Below, piece after piece: positions 35,483-44,865 of a stretch of DNA of 64,000 nt (position 1 is the stretch's first letter; every line of letters begins with the position of its first letter). This DNA is from Amylibacter marinus (lineage in GTDB: Bacteria > Pseudomonadota > Alphaproteobacteria > Rhodobacterales > Rhodobacteraceae). Location: NCBI RefSeq assembly GCF_030160015.1, contig NZ_BSNN01000002.1, positions 620,001 to 684,000 on the forward strand, given 5' to 3'. Position numbers and translations under genes: made by a program. The notes under the pieces were generated by a model, which made no database searches, was not told the DNA's origin, and saw only the letters and a program-made list of their open reading frames with translations.

Positions 35483-36231
35483 TGGGTTTCGGGGAGGCTT
35501 AGTACCAGTAGGTTGGTTAATTTGTCTGGGGTAACATATAGGTTGCCACAGCTGTCTACCTGATCTGATCTGCGCATTCGGCAATAATTATAGGCCCCCA
35601 TATCAAGGTTAAGGGCCATATACGGGTTCAGATCCTCTTGGATTTGAACCGCGGCCTCATATAGGGTCATGGGTTTTTCTGTCTCAAAGATCCCCCAACC
35701 ATGCGCATCTTGGAATGCCATACGCCGAATAAATCTGCGCGCTGGTTCTACCTGTTGTAGATCCAATGCACCATCAGATATCAATAAATGTGATTGAATA
35801 ACCGATGCCCCCGTGGTCTGTGCCAATGCCGTAAAATCACGCCGATCTGGTTGTGTCTTTAGATTATACACCCGTCCTTCGAAATGCACGCTATTGGTAT
35901 TGTGAATTTCTGGAACCCCTTGGGCATCGACGATTAATATACCATCCCACCCCTGAAACCGACGGCTAATCATTTGGCCCTTGTTCATGGCTAGGCCCTC
36001 AACTCCATAGCGGTCTCCACTTGAATATGCACCGGTAACGGCCAAGAAATCCCGGCTTTTCAACTCCATATCCAGAGGCATAAAGCGCAACGTCATCTGT
36101 GCAGGAAAAGCACAACTGTGATACAATGATACTGCCTCGCGCGCGGGACAACCCTCGGCTGATGCAGATATCGGTGCCAAGGGGAGCGCCACACCAATAA
36201 TTCCCAAAGTATAGATCAGTAATTTTTTCAT
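35479..36231 (-). CDS. secreted protein, possibly phosphodiester glycosidase-like
   Basis: A 250-residue protein with an N-terminal signal peptide (MKKLLIYTLGIIGVALPLA, cleavage probably after ISASA). Four cysteines in the mature part suggest disulfides in the periplasm. The pattern of a small-residue core (GLAMNKGQMI...GILIVDAQGVPEI) and the late LNLDMGAYNY segment weakly recalls NAGPA/DUF2233 phosphodiester glycosidases, where similar stretches carry active-site residues, but I cannot assign it. Gene neighbours give no clue. No certain function. Confidence 0.6.
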   Translation of the reverse strand: MKKLLIYTLGIIGVALPLAPISASAEGCPAREAVSLYHSCAFPAQMTLRFMPLDMELKSRDFLAVTGAYSSGDRYGVEGLAMNKGQMISRRFQGWDGILIVDAQGVPEIHNTNSVHFEGRVYNLKTQPDRRDFTALAQTTGASVIQSHLLISDGALDLQQVEPARRFIRRMAFQDAHGWGIFETEKPMTLYEAAVQIQEDLNPYMALNLDMGAYNYCRMRRSDQVDSCGNLYVTPDKLTNLLVLSLPETH

Positions 36232-36370
36232 CCTTCCAAAGTATTGTAAATCTCTCCCCTGTCAATTCATGCGTTGCTACAATTATACCACCCTGCGCAG
36301 ATCCGCTTGACACAGGCGGCTCACTGCCGATGATACGCACAAGCTTTGAGCAGATTTTAAGGAAATTAAT

Positions 36371-39088
36371 ATGGAATTGGGTATTCTAGCGATTGTTTTG
36401 TCTGGTATCGCACTGTTAAAGATGCGCAATCTAAAAAAACATGTGCATAGCCTGCAAGAACAAGTCGACCTATTAAACACTGCGCGCACAGATTTGACCA
36501 TAGCGCCCGAAGAGCACTCTCGGGCATCCGCCGCCGTGCATAAGTCACCAAGTGTTGACAAAAAACCCGACCAATCAGCTGTGGAAGAGTTGGGAACACC
36601 AAGACAACCCGATGCCGATGATAAAGAGGGCACAGACACACGCCCCGAAACCACCGGCCCGCAAATTGTTTTGAATAAAAGTGCATCCACAACACCACCT
36701 GCACCGCCCACGCCCCAAGGCCCAACCTGGTTTGACAGGTTCTGGGATAGCCTTACCCAGAACTGGATCATCTGGATGGCCGCCACTTCACTGGCCTTTG
36801 GTGGTTTGTTCATGGTGCAATACGGCCTAGAACGCGGTTTTTTAGGCCCTGTAGCGCGGGTGCTATCGGCGCTGGCCTTTGGTGCGGCGTTGTTGGGGGT
36901 CGCGCAATACCTACAGCGCAAGCGTAGGCAGGATCTTTCGGGGTGGTTCTCAGTACCTGTTGCCTTAGCGGCGGGGGGGGTGGCCTCGCTTTATGCTGGG
37001 GTGGTTTCCGCACATACTCTTTATGGGCTGACATCTGCACTGGTTGGGCTTGCATCCATGGTTGCGGTCTCGTTTATCGCCATGGGCGCGGCCTTGATCT
37101 ATGGGCCAGTGATGGCGGTGATCGGAATTTTGGGCGCATTTTTCTCGCCTTTGTTGGTTACGGGGGGCGAAACTGGCCCCTTGATGTACCTCTATTTTCT
37201 AACCGTTCTTGTGGCAGCGCTAATGGTAGAGCGGGTTCAACGCTGGATCTGGCTGTCAGCCTTAGCGGTGGGGCTTAGCCTATTGTGGGGTATGCTTCTG
37301 TCAATGGACATGCCGGGCGAGGTTTACTTTGCCTTTTACACCGCGGCGATCATATTGATTGCCACGACGATCCCTGCCTTTGGCCTGCGCCCACAATGGC
37401 ACAGCGCGGTGATGGTTGATCAAACAGCGCTGCGCGAAATTTCACACCACTATCCGACGATACTAGCCCTAGCTACAGCATTTGCTGGTACGATTTTGAT
37501 TGGCCTAGCTGCGGATATGCAGAATTTCCTCTATTGGCAGAGCAGCATGGTGATCCTGCTCGCCCTGTTGGCCTGGTCTATCCTGTGGAATGACAGGGCA
37601 GAAAACCTAGACCAAATGGCGGCTATTTTCGGCTTTGGTGCCGTGGCAGGATCCGCAATTGGTATCTACGGCATGGCGGTGCGCAGCTTTGGTACAGGAT
37701 TCGACCATAGCCAACTTCCCTTTGGGTTTGCCATTGGTGTTGCGCTTTGCGGTATTGGAGCGTTTTTATTCGCGGCATTTTGGCGGGCGCAAAAATCTGT
37801 ACGTCCTCTCTATTGGATCGCACTTGGCGCCATCGCTCCGGTGCTGTTTTTTGGTGTACTATATGGAAATTGGCAACATTTCGGCACCCTTAACAGCCAA
37901 CAATGGGGGGGCCTTGCGGCTGGCCTTGCGGCTATAATGCTGGGCTGTGCCTATCTGATGAGCAAGCGTGAATTCGCTGCCAGCAAGCAATCCGCAGATC
38001 TCTTTTTTGTTTCGGGTCTGTTGCTTGCGGGTGGGGTTAACTATTTGTGGTTCACAGATATGCAATACGGGTTTGCGGTTCTGTCTCTTGGGGCATTGGC
38101 GCTGACGTTGCGCTTTGGGTACTATTGGACGGACAAGTTGATCTGGTTGTTTGTGACACTTGCTGGCTTGGTTCAAACCAAATCAATTCTGAATTTCGCC
38201 TTCATCTTTTTTGGGGATATGCCCAGCCAGATTTATATCTCTAGCGCGATCATTGTGGCGCTTTTTTACGCCGGCTATCACCTTGCCACCCGCGCAGAGG
38301 TGTTCCGCCGCAGTGTACTATTTGAAACGGCGGGGCTCTTGGTGGCGGCAATTTTGGTCTGCTGTGTGCTGGAACAGATTGTTGCAGGGCAGAATTCAGA
38401 GGATTACATGTACCCTGCCCTATTCTCTAGTGTTTGGTTGATGATGGCGGGTGTTCAATTTCGCCGTATGCAAATCCCAGATCGCTTGAACAAGATCCGC
38501 AATATTCTAGGGTGGGGCTATCTTGGTATCAGTGCGCTGTTGATGTTGTTGGCCTTGATCATTTCGCCATTGGCACAGGGTGATGTGAACGGGATATTCC
38601 CCGTTGATACCATCATGGTGGCCTATTGTTTGCCCCTGTTAATCGGGTTAATACTTTATTATTTCAATGCACTAGCGCCACAGATCCCCAGCAAGATCTA
38701 CAAGGTTCTAGCCATTGCATCAGGGGTTTTCATCGCGATACTAGAGGTGCGTCATTTTTGGCATGGCAGCAACATTCGCCTTTATAAGGGCGTGGAAACG
38801 GGCGAGCTATACACCTATACAGTGGTTCTGCTTGCGATCACGATAACAATGGTGGTCCTGGCGCTACAACGCCGTGATAGCCGCCTGCGCAAGCTGGGCT
38901 TGGGCTTTGCGGCACTAACCGCGGCCAAGGTATTCTTGTGGGATATGAGCGGCATGGCCGGCCTGCCCCGCGCCACGGCTTTTATCATATTAGGGCTGAC
39001 GCTGGCAGGAATTGGATGGCTGTTGCAAGGGTCTCGTTTTGATACAGCCCCAGAAGATGCAGACAAAATCCCCGATCAAGACGCATAA
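36371..39088 (+). CDS. DUF2339 polytopic membrane protein
   Basis: A 905-residue inner-membrane protein. A short N-terminal hydrophobic segment is followed by a coiled-coil-like and Pro/Thr/Asp-rich linker to about residue 115, and then more than twenty hydrophobic segments fill the rest. The sequence opening the membrane domain (PTWFDRFWDSLTQNWIIWMA...GGLFMVQYGLERGF) is typical of DUF2339. The family's function is unknown; some members are near envelope genes. A single gene with an AAGGAAA ribosome-binding site. Confidence 0.85.
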   Translation: MELGILAIVLSGIALLKMRNLKKHVHSLQEQVDLLNTARTDLTIAPEEHSRASAAVHKSPSVDKKPDQSAVEELGTPRQPDADDKEGTDTRPETTGPQIVLNKSASTTPPAPPTPQGPTWFDRFWDSLTQNWIIWMAATSLAFGGLFMVQYGLERGFLGPVARVLSALAFGAALLGVAQYLQRKRRQDLSGWFSVPVALAAGGVASLYAGVVSAHTLYGLTSALVGLASMVAVSFIAMGAALIYGPVMAVIGILGAFFSPLLVTGGETGPLMYLYFLTVLVAALMVERVQRWIWLSALAVGLSLLWGMLLSMDMPGEVYFAFYTAAIILIATTIPAFGLRPQWHSAVMVDQTALREISHHYPTILALATAFAGTILIGLAADMQNFLYWQSSMVILLALLAWSILWNDRAENLDQMAAIFGFGAVAGSAIGIYGMAVRSFGTGFDHSQLPFGFAIGVALCGIGAFLFAAFWRAQKSVRPLYWIALGAIAPVLFFGVLYGNWQHFGTLNSQQWGGLAAGLAAIMLGCAYLMSKREFAASKQSADLFFVSGLLLAGGVNYLWFTDMQYGFAVLSLGALALTLRFGYYWTDKLIWLFVTLAGLVQTKSILNFAFIFFGDMPSQIYISSAIIVALFYAGYHLATRAEVFRRSVLFETAGLLVAAILVCCVLEQIVAGQNSEDYMYPALFSSVWLMMAGVQFRRMQIPDRLNKIRNILGWGYLGISALLMLLALIISPLAQGDVNGIFPVDTIMVAYCLPLLIGLILYYFNALAPQIPSKIYKVLAIASGVFIAILEVRHFWHGSNIRLYKGVETGELYTYTVVLLAITITMVVLALQRRDSRLRKLGLGFAALTAAKVFLWDMSGMAGLPRATAFIILGLTLAGIGWLLQGSRFDTAPEDADKIPDQDA

Positions 39089-39110
39089 AAAAGGGCCCCT
39101 CGGGGCCCTT
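39085..39110 (-). terminator. intrinsic terminator of sdhB
   Basis: AAGGGCCCC (39091-39099) pairs with GGGGCCCTT (39102-39110). On the minus strand a run of T follows. It also lies directly after the convergent DUF2339 gene, so it may stop transcripts from both sides. Confidence 0.85.
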
Positions 39111-39132
39111 AATTCTAAAACTTGGTGGCGGT

Positions 39133-39912
39133 TTACAATGTCCGCTCGACCATCTTTTTCTTGATCTCCGCAATTGCCTTGGCGGGGTTCAGACCCTTTG
39201 GACAAGTCTTGGCACAGTTCATAATTGTATGACAGCGGTACAGCTTGAACGGATCTTGCAGCTCATCTAGGCGTTCGCCAGTGGCTTCGTCTCTGGAATC
39301 GATAATCCAGCGATAGGCGTGCAACAATGCTGCTGGCCCTAGATAGCGATCGCCATTCCACCAATAGGATGGGCAAGAGGTAGAACAACAGGCACACATC
39401 ACACACTCGTACAGGCCATCTAGCTTTTTACGATCTTCTATAGATTGTAACCATTCCTTAGCGGGGCGGTTCGTTTTTGTTTCCAACCACGGCATGATGC
39501 TGGCGTGCTGCGCATAGAAATGCGTTAGATCGGGGATCAAATCTTTGACCACTGGCATATGCGGCAACGGATAGATTTTCACATCGCCCTTGATCTCATC
39601 CAAGCCATATATACAGGCCAGCGTGTTAATCCCGTCAACATTCATAGCACAGGAACCACAGATACCCTCGCGACAAGAGCGACGGAACGTTAGCGTCGGG
39701 TCAATCTCGTTTTTGATTTTGATAATCGCGTCCAAAACCATGGGGCCGCATTTATCCATATCTAGAAAATAGGTATCAACCCGAGGATTTTCACCGATAT
39801 CGGGGTCATAGCGATAGATTTTAAACTTGCGGACGTTGGTCGCCCCTTCTGGTTTGGGCCATGTTTTACCCACTGTTGTTTTTGAATTTTTCGGAAGGGT
39901 TAGTTCAACCAT
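39133..39912 (-). CDS. sdhB: succinate dehydrogenase iron-sulfur subunit
   Basis: A 259-residue SdhB. The N-terminal ferredoxin domain has the [2Fe-2S] cysteines ([16 protein letters not shown], near residues 79-94, with a fourth Cys in NTLACI), and the C-terminal part holds the [4Fe-4S] and [3Fe-4S] motifs ([33 protein letters not shown]). It carries electrons from SdhA to the membrane anchor in complex II. It is transcribed apart from sdhCDA: two small lipoprotein genes, each with a terminator, lie between sdhA and sdhB. Confidence 0.96.
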   Translation of the reverse strand: MVELTLPKNSKTTVGKTWPKPEGATNVRKFKIYRYDPDIGENPRVDTYFLDMDKCGPMVLDAIIKIKNEIDPTLTFRRSCREGICGSCAMNVDGINTLACIYGLDEIKGDVKIYPLPHMPVVKDLIPDLTHFYAQHASIMPWLETKTNRPAKEWLQSIEDRKKLDGLYECVMCACCSTSCPSYWWNGDRYLGPAALLHAYRWIIDSRDEATGERLDELQDPFKLYRCHTIMNCAKTCPKGLNPAKAIAEIKKKMVERTL

Positions 39913-39982
39913 GGCGTCACCTAGATAGATATCATTCAGTTGGCGCCATTCTAAACGAATACTGAGGTAAGTTACATCGAAA

Positions 39983-40013
39983 AATACCCTTATTTTATTA
40001 AAAAAAGGGTATT
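39983..40013 (-). terminator. terminator of the 105-aa lipoprotein gene
   Basis: AATACCCTT (39983-39991) pairs with AAGGGTATT (40005-40013), and T residues follow on the minus strand. The stem starts inside the stop codon of the lipoprotein gene at 40012. Confidence 0.75.
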
Positions 40014-40329
40014 ACAGCGCTGAATAGCTATCTGTTGGGTCCAATCCGGCGTTCTGCTGAACACAGCGAACATAGCGTTTGTCTTTTTGCTTGGGACTGC
40101 TGATATCAACGGTCAGCGACAGATCGCTGCGCGGACGCACATGTCCGTTTGACCCCACCTCTACACCCAGACCAAATTCGGTCTTTGGCTTGCTCGCCGA
40201 TTCAATTTGCGCGCGGCACATCTGCATAGCATCCGTCAAAGACATGGTGGGGATAGACTGGATCTGGTCTTTGGGGGCACAGGCGGCTAGCGCGAGAATA
40301 CCAGAGCTAATAATTTTCACATATTGCAT
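40012..40329 (-). CDS. small putative lipoprotein
   Basis: A 105-residue protein with a short signal sequence and a lipobox ending LAAC (Cys17; MQYVKIISSGILALAACAP), so a lipid-anchored envelope protein is predicted. The mature part contains two further Cys residues (MCRAQI, RYVRCVQQN) that may form a disulfide. I recognise no family. It lies between sdhB and a second small lipoprotein gene, followed by its own terminator. A connection to succinate dehydrogenase is not evident. Confidence 0.6.
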   Translation of the reverse strand: MQYVKIISSGILALAACAPKDQIQSIPTMSLTDAMQMCRAQIESASKPKTEFGLGVEVGSNGHVRPRSDLSLTVDISSPKQKDKRYVRCVQQNAGLDPTDSYSAL

Positions 40330-40379
40330 TTCAAAGGCTTTCGTTAGGTCAAAGTATAACGTACAGGGCCAGAAATGAA

Positions 40380-40405
40380 AAAGGCGCGAAATAAATCGCG
40401 CCTTT
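40380..40405 (-). terminator. terminator of the 39-aa lipoprotein gene
   Basis: AAAGGCGCGA (40380-40389) and TCGCGCCTTT (40396-40405) form a perfect 10-bp stem with a six-base loop, followed by TTTC on the minus strand. Confidence 0.85.
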
Positions 40406-40424
40406 CGTAGAATTCAAAGAAAGC

Positions 40425-40544
40425 TTATAGCTTTCCTTCCATTGCTGGTTCTTCCATCACTTTTTCCATCACTGGCTCTTCTTTTGCACATGCAGTCAGC
40501 GCCAATGTTGCAACAGCAACAACAGTCATTGTCAAAGCTTTCAT
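40425..40544 (-). CDS. 39-residue Met/Glu-rich lipoprotein
   Basis: A very short protein with a full lipoprotein signal (MKALTMTVVAVATLALTAC, lipobox LTAC with Cys19) and a 20-residue mature part that repeats Glu/Met/Pro/Lys (KEEPVMEKVMEEPAMEGKL). The ATG has a strong ribosome-binding site (AGGAGAGATAAA), and an ideal terminator lies 20 nt downstream, so the gene is surely expressed. Function unknown; small lipoproteins of this kind may act in the envelope. The longer open frame that reaches to 40676 has no support. Confidence 0.75.
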   Translation of the reverse strand: MKALTMTVVAVATLALTACAKEEPVMEKVMEEPAMEGKL

Positions 40545-40700
40545 TTTATCTCTCCTAAATTTCGTTTCGAATCTACCTTCGGTAGTGAAGGCTTGTTCAG
40601 GCAAGAGGGTATCATATCCCCCCCCTATAGGAAGCAAATATTTAACCAACCGGCAGGATTTGGCCCGAAATAACAAAATCGTGTTCTCAGTATCGGATAC

Positions 40701-40720
40701 AAAAAAGGGCCCGAAGGCCC
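40701..40720 (-). terminator. intrinsic terminator of sdhA
   Basis: GGGCC (40707-40711) and GGCCC (40716-40720) flank a CGAA loop (TTCG on the transcribed strand), followed on the minus strand by six T. It begins 5 nt after the sdhA stop and ends the sdhCDA transcript. Confidence 0.85.
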
Positions 40721-40724
40721 GTTT

Positions 40725-42545
40725 TTAATATACGCGTTCTTTGGGTGCGATCTTTGCCAGATCAATCCCGCCGTCTTCTTGCTTGGTCAGCGGATCCAGA
40801 TGTACATCTCGATAGGTCAATTCGACCTTGTTGTCATCAACCCGCATCAGCGAGTGTTTGCGCCAATTCACGTCATCACGATCAGGATAATCCTCATGTG
40901 CATGTGCACCACGACTTTCTTTGCGCGCCTCGGCACCAACGATTGTGGCCAATGCGTTAGGCATCAGGTTGGTCAGCTCTAGGGTTTCCATCAGGTCAGA
41001 ATTCCAGATCAGGCTGCGGTCAGTGATTTTCAGGTCATGCACCTTGGCGGCAACTGCGGTCATCTTTTCGCACCCCTCGGCCAGCGTCTTATCTGTGCGG
41101 AAAACGGCCGCGTCTGATTGCATGGTTTTTTGCATCTCTAGGCGCAACTCTGCGGTGCTAATACCGCCATCAGCATGGCGTAGCCCATCAAAACGTGCCA
41201 TTGATTTCTCAACAGACTTCTCGTTGAGCGGCTCGTTTGGCGCCTTGGCGTCCACAACCTCGGCCGCGCGAATAGCCGCCGCCCGCCCAAAGACCACCAG
41301 ATCAATCAGGCTGTTTGATCCCAAACGATTGGCGCCGTGCACAGATGCACATCCCGCCTCGCCAACGGCCATCAGACCAGGCAATACCCGATCATGATCG
41401 TCGGCCGTTGGGTCTAGCACTTCTCCCCAATAATTGGTGGGGATACCGCCCATGTTATAATGCACCGTTGGCAAAACAGGGATCGGCTCTTTATTCACAT
41501 CAACACCAGCGAATATTTTCGCACTTTCGGAAATGCCGGGCAGACGTTCTGCCAAGGTCTCAGGTGGCAGGTGGTTCAGGTGCAGATGGATATGATCGCC
41601 ATCTGCCCCAATGCCGCGACCTTCGCGGATTTCAATGGTCATACAGCGCGATACCACATCACGGCTGGCCAGATCCTTGTAAGTGGGCGCATAGCGTTCC
41701 ATAAAGCGTTCGCCCTCAGAGTTGGTCAAATACCCCCCCTCACCGCGCGCACCTTCGGTGATCAAACAACCCGAACCATAGATACCCGTTGGGTGAAATT
41801 GAACAAATTCCATATCTTGCAATGCAAGACCTTGGCGAGCAACCATACCGCCACCATCACCCGTACAGGTATGAGCAGAGGTCGCACTAAAGTAGGCACG
41901 CCCGTAGCCTCCGGTGGCCAGAACAACCATTTTGGCGTTAAAGCGGTGTATCGTTCCGTCGTCCAATTTCCATGCAATTACACCCTGACAACGACCATCT
42001 TCGGTCATGATCAGATCAGTGACGAAATATTCAATGTAAAACTCTGCATCGTTTTTCAATGATTGCCCATACAGCGTATGTAGAATGGCATGACCAGTAC
42101 GGTCAGCCGCGGCACATGTGCGCTGAACCGACGGACCCTCGCCAAACTTCGTGGTATGACCTCCAAAGGGGCGTTGGTAAATTTTACCCTCTTGGGTACG
42201 TGAGAATGGCACACCGTAGTGTTCCAGCTCGTAAACCGCCTTGGGGGCTTCGCGTACCAGATACTCCATCGCATCTGTGTCGCCCAACCAATCCGAACCC
42301 TTAACCGTGTCATACAAATGCCACTGCCAGTGATCGTTGGGTGTGGTGCCCACATCCATGTTTGCCAACGAGGCGGCGATACCACCCTGTGCGGCCACCG
42401 TGTGACTACGCGTTGGGAATACCTTGGATACGCAGGCTGTTTTCAGACCTTGCTCTGCCATGCCCAACGTGGCACGCAACCCTGCACCACCGGCCCCAAC
42501 CACAACAACATCATATTCATGATCAATATATTCGTAAGCAGTCAT
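40725..42545 (-). CDS. sdhA: succinate dehydrogenase flavoprotein subunit
   Basis: A 606-residue SdhA that oxidises succinate to fumarate with covalently bound FAD. The dinucleotide motif [13 protein letters not shown] is near residue 15, the FAD-linking His is in [14 protein letters not shown], and the active-site region reads HRYNMGG-like [12 protein letters not shown] plus the Arg of [15 protein letters not shown]. The C-terminal [18 protein letters not shown] is typical. Two adjacent ATGs occur; I take 42545 ([13 protein letters not shown]), with GGAG 6 nt upstream. It follows sdhD by 13 nt. Confidence 0.96.
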   Translation of the reverse strand: MTAYEYIDHEYDVVVVGAGGAGLRATLGMAEQGLKTACVSKVFPTRSHTVAAQGGIAASLANMDVGTTPNDHWQWHLYDTVKGSDWLGDTDAMEYLVREAPKAVYELEHYGVPFSRTQEGKIYQRPFGGHTTKFGEGPSVQRTCAAADRTGHAILHTLYGQSLKNDAEFYIEYFVTDLIMTEDGRCQGVIAWKLDDGTIHRFNAKMVVLATGGYGRAYFSATSAHTCTGDGGGMVARQGLALQDMEFVQFHPTGIYGSGCLITEGARGEGGYLTNSEGERFMERYAPTYKDLASRDVVSRCMTIEIREGRGIGADGDHIHLHLNHLPPETLAERLPGISESAKIFAGVDVNKEPIPVLPTVHYNMGGIPTNYWGEVLDPTADDHDRVLPGLMAVGEAGCASVHGANRLGSNSLIDLVVFGRAAAIRAAEVVDAKAPNEPLNEKSVEKSMARFDGLRHADGGISTAELRLEMQKTMQSDAAVFRTDKTLAEGCEKMTAVAAKVHDLKITDRSLIWNSDLMETLELTNLMPNALATIVGAEARKESRGAHAHEDYPDRDDVNWRKHSLMRVDDNKVELTYRDVHLDPLTKQEDGGIDLAKIAPKERVY

Positions 42546-42558
42546 CATAGTCTCCGAG

Positions 42559-42939
42559 TTAGGCAGAAAATGCAATTTTTGCTATTGCAAATATCGCGGC
42601 CAGCCCGAAGGACCAGCAAAAGAGTTTCGTCAAAACGATCAGGGTCAGCGCAGCACCCTTACCATGCACATAGTCCTCGATCACAACCTGCAGGCCCTCT
42701 TCTAGGTGCTTGAAGGTTACCGCGAAGAACAGGATCAGGGCTATGGCCTTGACCGGGTTCTGCAGGGTCGCAACGACCTGTTCATAAGGCGCGCCGATCA
42801 TCGGGGCCATGATACAGAAAAACGCCAACGTAAGTGGGATTAGGGCAAATGCCTTTATGCGCTCGCCCAGCCAATGCTCGGCACCGGTTTTGGCACTGCC
42901 AAGGCCGATCACGCGGCCCTTGTCGGTTTTATAACTCAT
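42559..42939 (-). CDS. sdhD: succinate dehydrogenase membrane anchor subunit
   Basis: A 126-residue membrane anchor of complex II with three hydrophobic helices (about residues 25-50, 58-78 and 98-124). The histidine of [16 protein letters not shown], and the Asp-Tyr nearby, are typical quinone/heme-site residues of SdhD. I start at 42939 ([19 protein letters not shown]), where the ATG overlaps the sdhC stop by one base; six more codons upstream are open but overlap sdhC further. Confidence 0.9.
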   Translation of the reverse strand: MSYKTDKGRVIGLGSAKTGAEHWLGERIKAFALIPLTLAFFCIMAPMIGAPYEQVVATLQNPVKAIALILFFAVTFKHLEEGLQVVIEDYVHGKGAALTLIVLTKLFCWSFGLAAIFAIAKIAFSA

Positions 42940-43331
42940 CACAACACTCCCAAGCAAATCAGCGACAGCGCTGTTAGGACAAAGCTGCCAGCGATCACGC
43001 CATAACCCATGCGATCAGCTGTCTTCACATCAAACCCATAACCCAAGTCCCAAATCAAATGGCGAATGCCTCCAAGACTGTGGTACCACAGCGCCCAAAT
43101 AGACAGCACCCAAATGATCACGGCAAACCATCCGGTCAATAGGCCATTCACCGTGGCGAAATATTCAGGGCCGGTTGCGGCGGCCAATAACCACCATATA
43201 ACCATAACAAAACCCAAGGTCAGGGATATCCCTGTCAGGCGAACGAATATCGATGTCATGGAACTCATTTGCGGGCGGTAAATGCCCAAGTGTGGTGATA
43301 AAGGGCGGTTGCCTCTATTTACATCTGCCAT
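42939..43331 (-). CDS. sdhC: succinate dehydrogenase cytochrome b556 subunit
   Basis: A 130-residue SdhC with three membrane helices. The family signature is complete: N-terminal NRPLSPHLGIYRPQMSSMTSIFVRLTGISL (Ser and Arg near the quinone site) and the heme-ligand region WYHSLGGIRHLIWDLG with His residues. The ATG at 43331 has a GGGGAG ribosome-binding site 5 nt upstream; the longer frame adds four residues. The gene is first in sdhCDA. A large GTGATCAC palindrome lies about 155-185 nt upstream. Confidence 0.93.
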   Translation of the reverse strand: MADVNRGNRPLSPHLGIYRPQMSSMTSIFVRLTGISLTLGFVMVIWWLLAAATGPEYFATVNGLLTGWFAVIIWVLSIWALWYHSLGGIRHLIWDLGYGFDVKTADRMGYGVIAGSFVLTALSLICLGVL

Positions 43332-43484
43332 GTGTCTCCCCATGGGTTTGGCTTGTTAGCTGACTGCGGTCTAAAACATTTCCCTGCAAAGGCACAGAGC
43401 CATATCCGATTTATGGGCGGATTTTTTCAATTTTTGTAAAGATTGTAAAGAGAGCTTGTCAGAGTCTTGTAAATTTCACGGTGT

Positions 43485-43536
43485 TTAGTGATCACAAATT
43501 CGATTTGTGATCACTAATTGATAATTCACATGTGAA
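43485..43536. promoter_or_regulatory. paired GTGATCAC operator upstream of sdhC
   Basis: TTAGTGATCACAAAT (43485-43499) and ATTTGTGATCACTAA (43503-43517) are perfect 15-bp inverted repeats around TCG, each containing a GTGATCAC palindrome (centres 19 bp apart). A second palindrome, TTCACATGTGAA (43525-43536), lies beside it on the side away from sdhC. Similar sites occur before sucA and the GntR gene at 53996. Confidence 0.75.
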
Positions 43537-43567
43537 ACCAGCACCCACATTGATTCGACTCCATAGG

Positions 43568-43771
43568 CTATAGCTGACCCAGCTTTAACTCTCGCGAATA
43601 GGTCGTATTGGTTGTTTTGGTTACTGCCTGTGCACAGCGCATAACCCCACGGCTGGCATCAAAGGCGTATTGCGGATCCCCCTGCAAGGCCCAGCCCTTG
43701 GCCAAGGCCTCGGTCACTCGGTGGCAAAACTCGGATGTGTCATCCTCGGTAATTAGTCGATAAGCAATCAT
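43568..43771 (-). CDS. DUF1737 small protein
   Basis: A 67-residue cytoplasmic protein of the DUF1737 type (MIAYRLITEDDTSEFCHRVTEAL... GWALQGDPQYAFD), known from many proteobacteria but without assigned function. Its ATG overlaps the stop of the upstream NnrU gene by one base (TGATG), so the pair is translationally coupled. A GTG immediately upstream is a less likely start. Confidence 0.8.
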   Translation of the reverse strand: MIAYRLITEDDTSEFCHRVTEALAKGWALQGDPQYAFDASRGVMRCAQAVTKTTNTTYSRELKLGQL

Positions 43772-44343
43772 CACGCATATGTTCCTAGAAATGGGTTGTA
43801 GCCAAGGGCCGTATGAATGGCCGTAATCACCCCAAACACCACAATGGTGATCACAATCAAAATGATGTCTTTCTTCAGGGGGCCAGCGGTTGGGCGGGTC
43901 CAGGCACCTTCGGCGCGATTAATCACCAAAATTTCCAGCAAGGCCCAAACACCAAGACCCCCAAATAGGACCAGCGATGCAAGATCCCCATTCACGAGCA
44001 AATGTGCAATAGACCAAACAACAACAGCCAAGAGCATAGGATGGCGCAACAGCGTACCAATGCGTCCCGTTGAATGGCTCATGCCGATCAACATCACAGC
44101 CAGAAGCATCAACAAATTGTTCAAATGCCCAATACCTGCAAACGGCGTGTATATCGCTATGTGCGGGGCGCTTCGATATCCAATGATCATCAGCATTAGC
44201 CCAACGGCGATTTCTGCGGCAATCAATCCGCGTAGGACACCCGCCCCCATTTTCTGTTCCAGTTGTGTATAATTCTGCGGCACCAGCCGTTTAAACAAAT
44301 GGGCCGTAGTCCACAAAATGAACCCGATAATCAACAAAACCAT
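43771..44343 (-). CDS. NnrU-family membrane protein
   Basis: A 190-residue inner-membrane protein with six or so hydrophobic segments. The family-specific parts are the N-terminal GFILWTTAHLFKRLVPQ, the SHSTGRIGTLLRHPMLLAVVVWSIAHLLVNGD segment with its conserved histidines and arginines, and the C-terminal LGYNPFLG. NnrU was first described next to nitric-oxide/nitrite reduction genes and is related to NnrU/isoprenylcysteine methyltransferase-like folds; no such genes are here, so the role is open. Start at 44343 after GAAAGG. Confidence 0.85.
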   Translation of the reverse strand: MVLLIIGFILWTTAHLFKRLVPQNYTQLEQKMGAGVLRGLIAAEIAVGLMLMIIGYRSAPHIAIYTPFAGIGHLNNLLMLLAVMLIGMSHSTGRIGTLLRHPMLLAVVVWSIAHLLVNGDLASLVLFGGLGVWALLEILVINRAEGAWTRPTAGPLKKDIILIVITIVVFGVITAIHTALGYNPFLGTYA

Positions 44344-44494
44344 TGCAATGCCTTTCTGTTTGGGGATGCCAGCCATATGCTGGTGAGCCTACATAGGCCG
44401 CATAGTTAACGATATTTTTGACATTTAACAGCATGTTTTATCCATACCAAAGACATCTGTTCCAGATGCTCTTGTTGTGATGAAAGGACATCTA

Positions 44495-44806
44495 ATGACC
44501 CACAAATTCCTTGCACTATCCCTTGGTTTCGCACTGTGTGTTATGGCCAGCAATGCCAAAGCTCAGCAGGTGCGCTGCGCAGAGCGGGGCGAAGTGATTG
44601 CCAATCTTGCGAAGAAATACGGCGAAACTCGGCAAAATATCGGTCTTGGTCGCAATAATGGTATTATCGAAACCTACGCCTCTGAAGAGACCGGAACATG
44701 GACGATCCTGATCACCGCGCCCAATGGCCAATCGTGCCTGATTGCAGCGGGGGACCATTATGAAAACCTGAACGAGCCCGCCATCACCAGAGGTGATGAT
44801 ACCTAG
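44495..44806 (+). CDS. small periplasmic protein
   Basis: A 103-residue protein with a signal peptide (MTHKFLALSLGFALCVMASN, cleavage probably after AKA). The mature domain (CAERGEVIANLAKKYGETRQ, NGIIETYASEETGTWTIL, NGQSCLIAAG) has two cysteines. I recall similar Rhodobacterales hypothetical proteins but no function. The ATG at 44495 has an AAAGGA ribosome-binding site; earlier in-frame starts at 44477 and 44480 are possible. Confidence 0.7.
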   Translation: MTHKFLALSLGFALCVMASNAKAQQVRCAERGEVIANLAKKYGETRQNIGLGRNNGIIETYASEETGTWTILITAPNGQSCLIAAGDHYENLNEPAITRGDDT

Positions 44807-44865
44807 TTGATCGGCGGTAAATTCCGCGCTAAACCGTATCCAATTCAATTAGAATGGATATTTAA

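Noticed and set aside
39133-43331. A SAM-, TPP- or other riboswitch in the TCA-cycle region
   Set aside because: No recognisable riboswitch core was found in the intergenic parts; the inverted repeats there are better explained as operators or terminators.
43828-43837. GGTGATCACA as a further GntR site
   Set aside because: It is within the coding sequence of the NnrU-family gene, single and without flanking symmetry.
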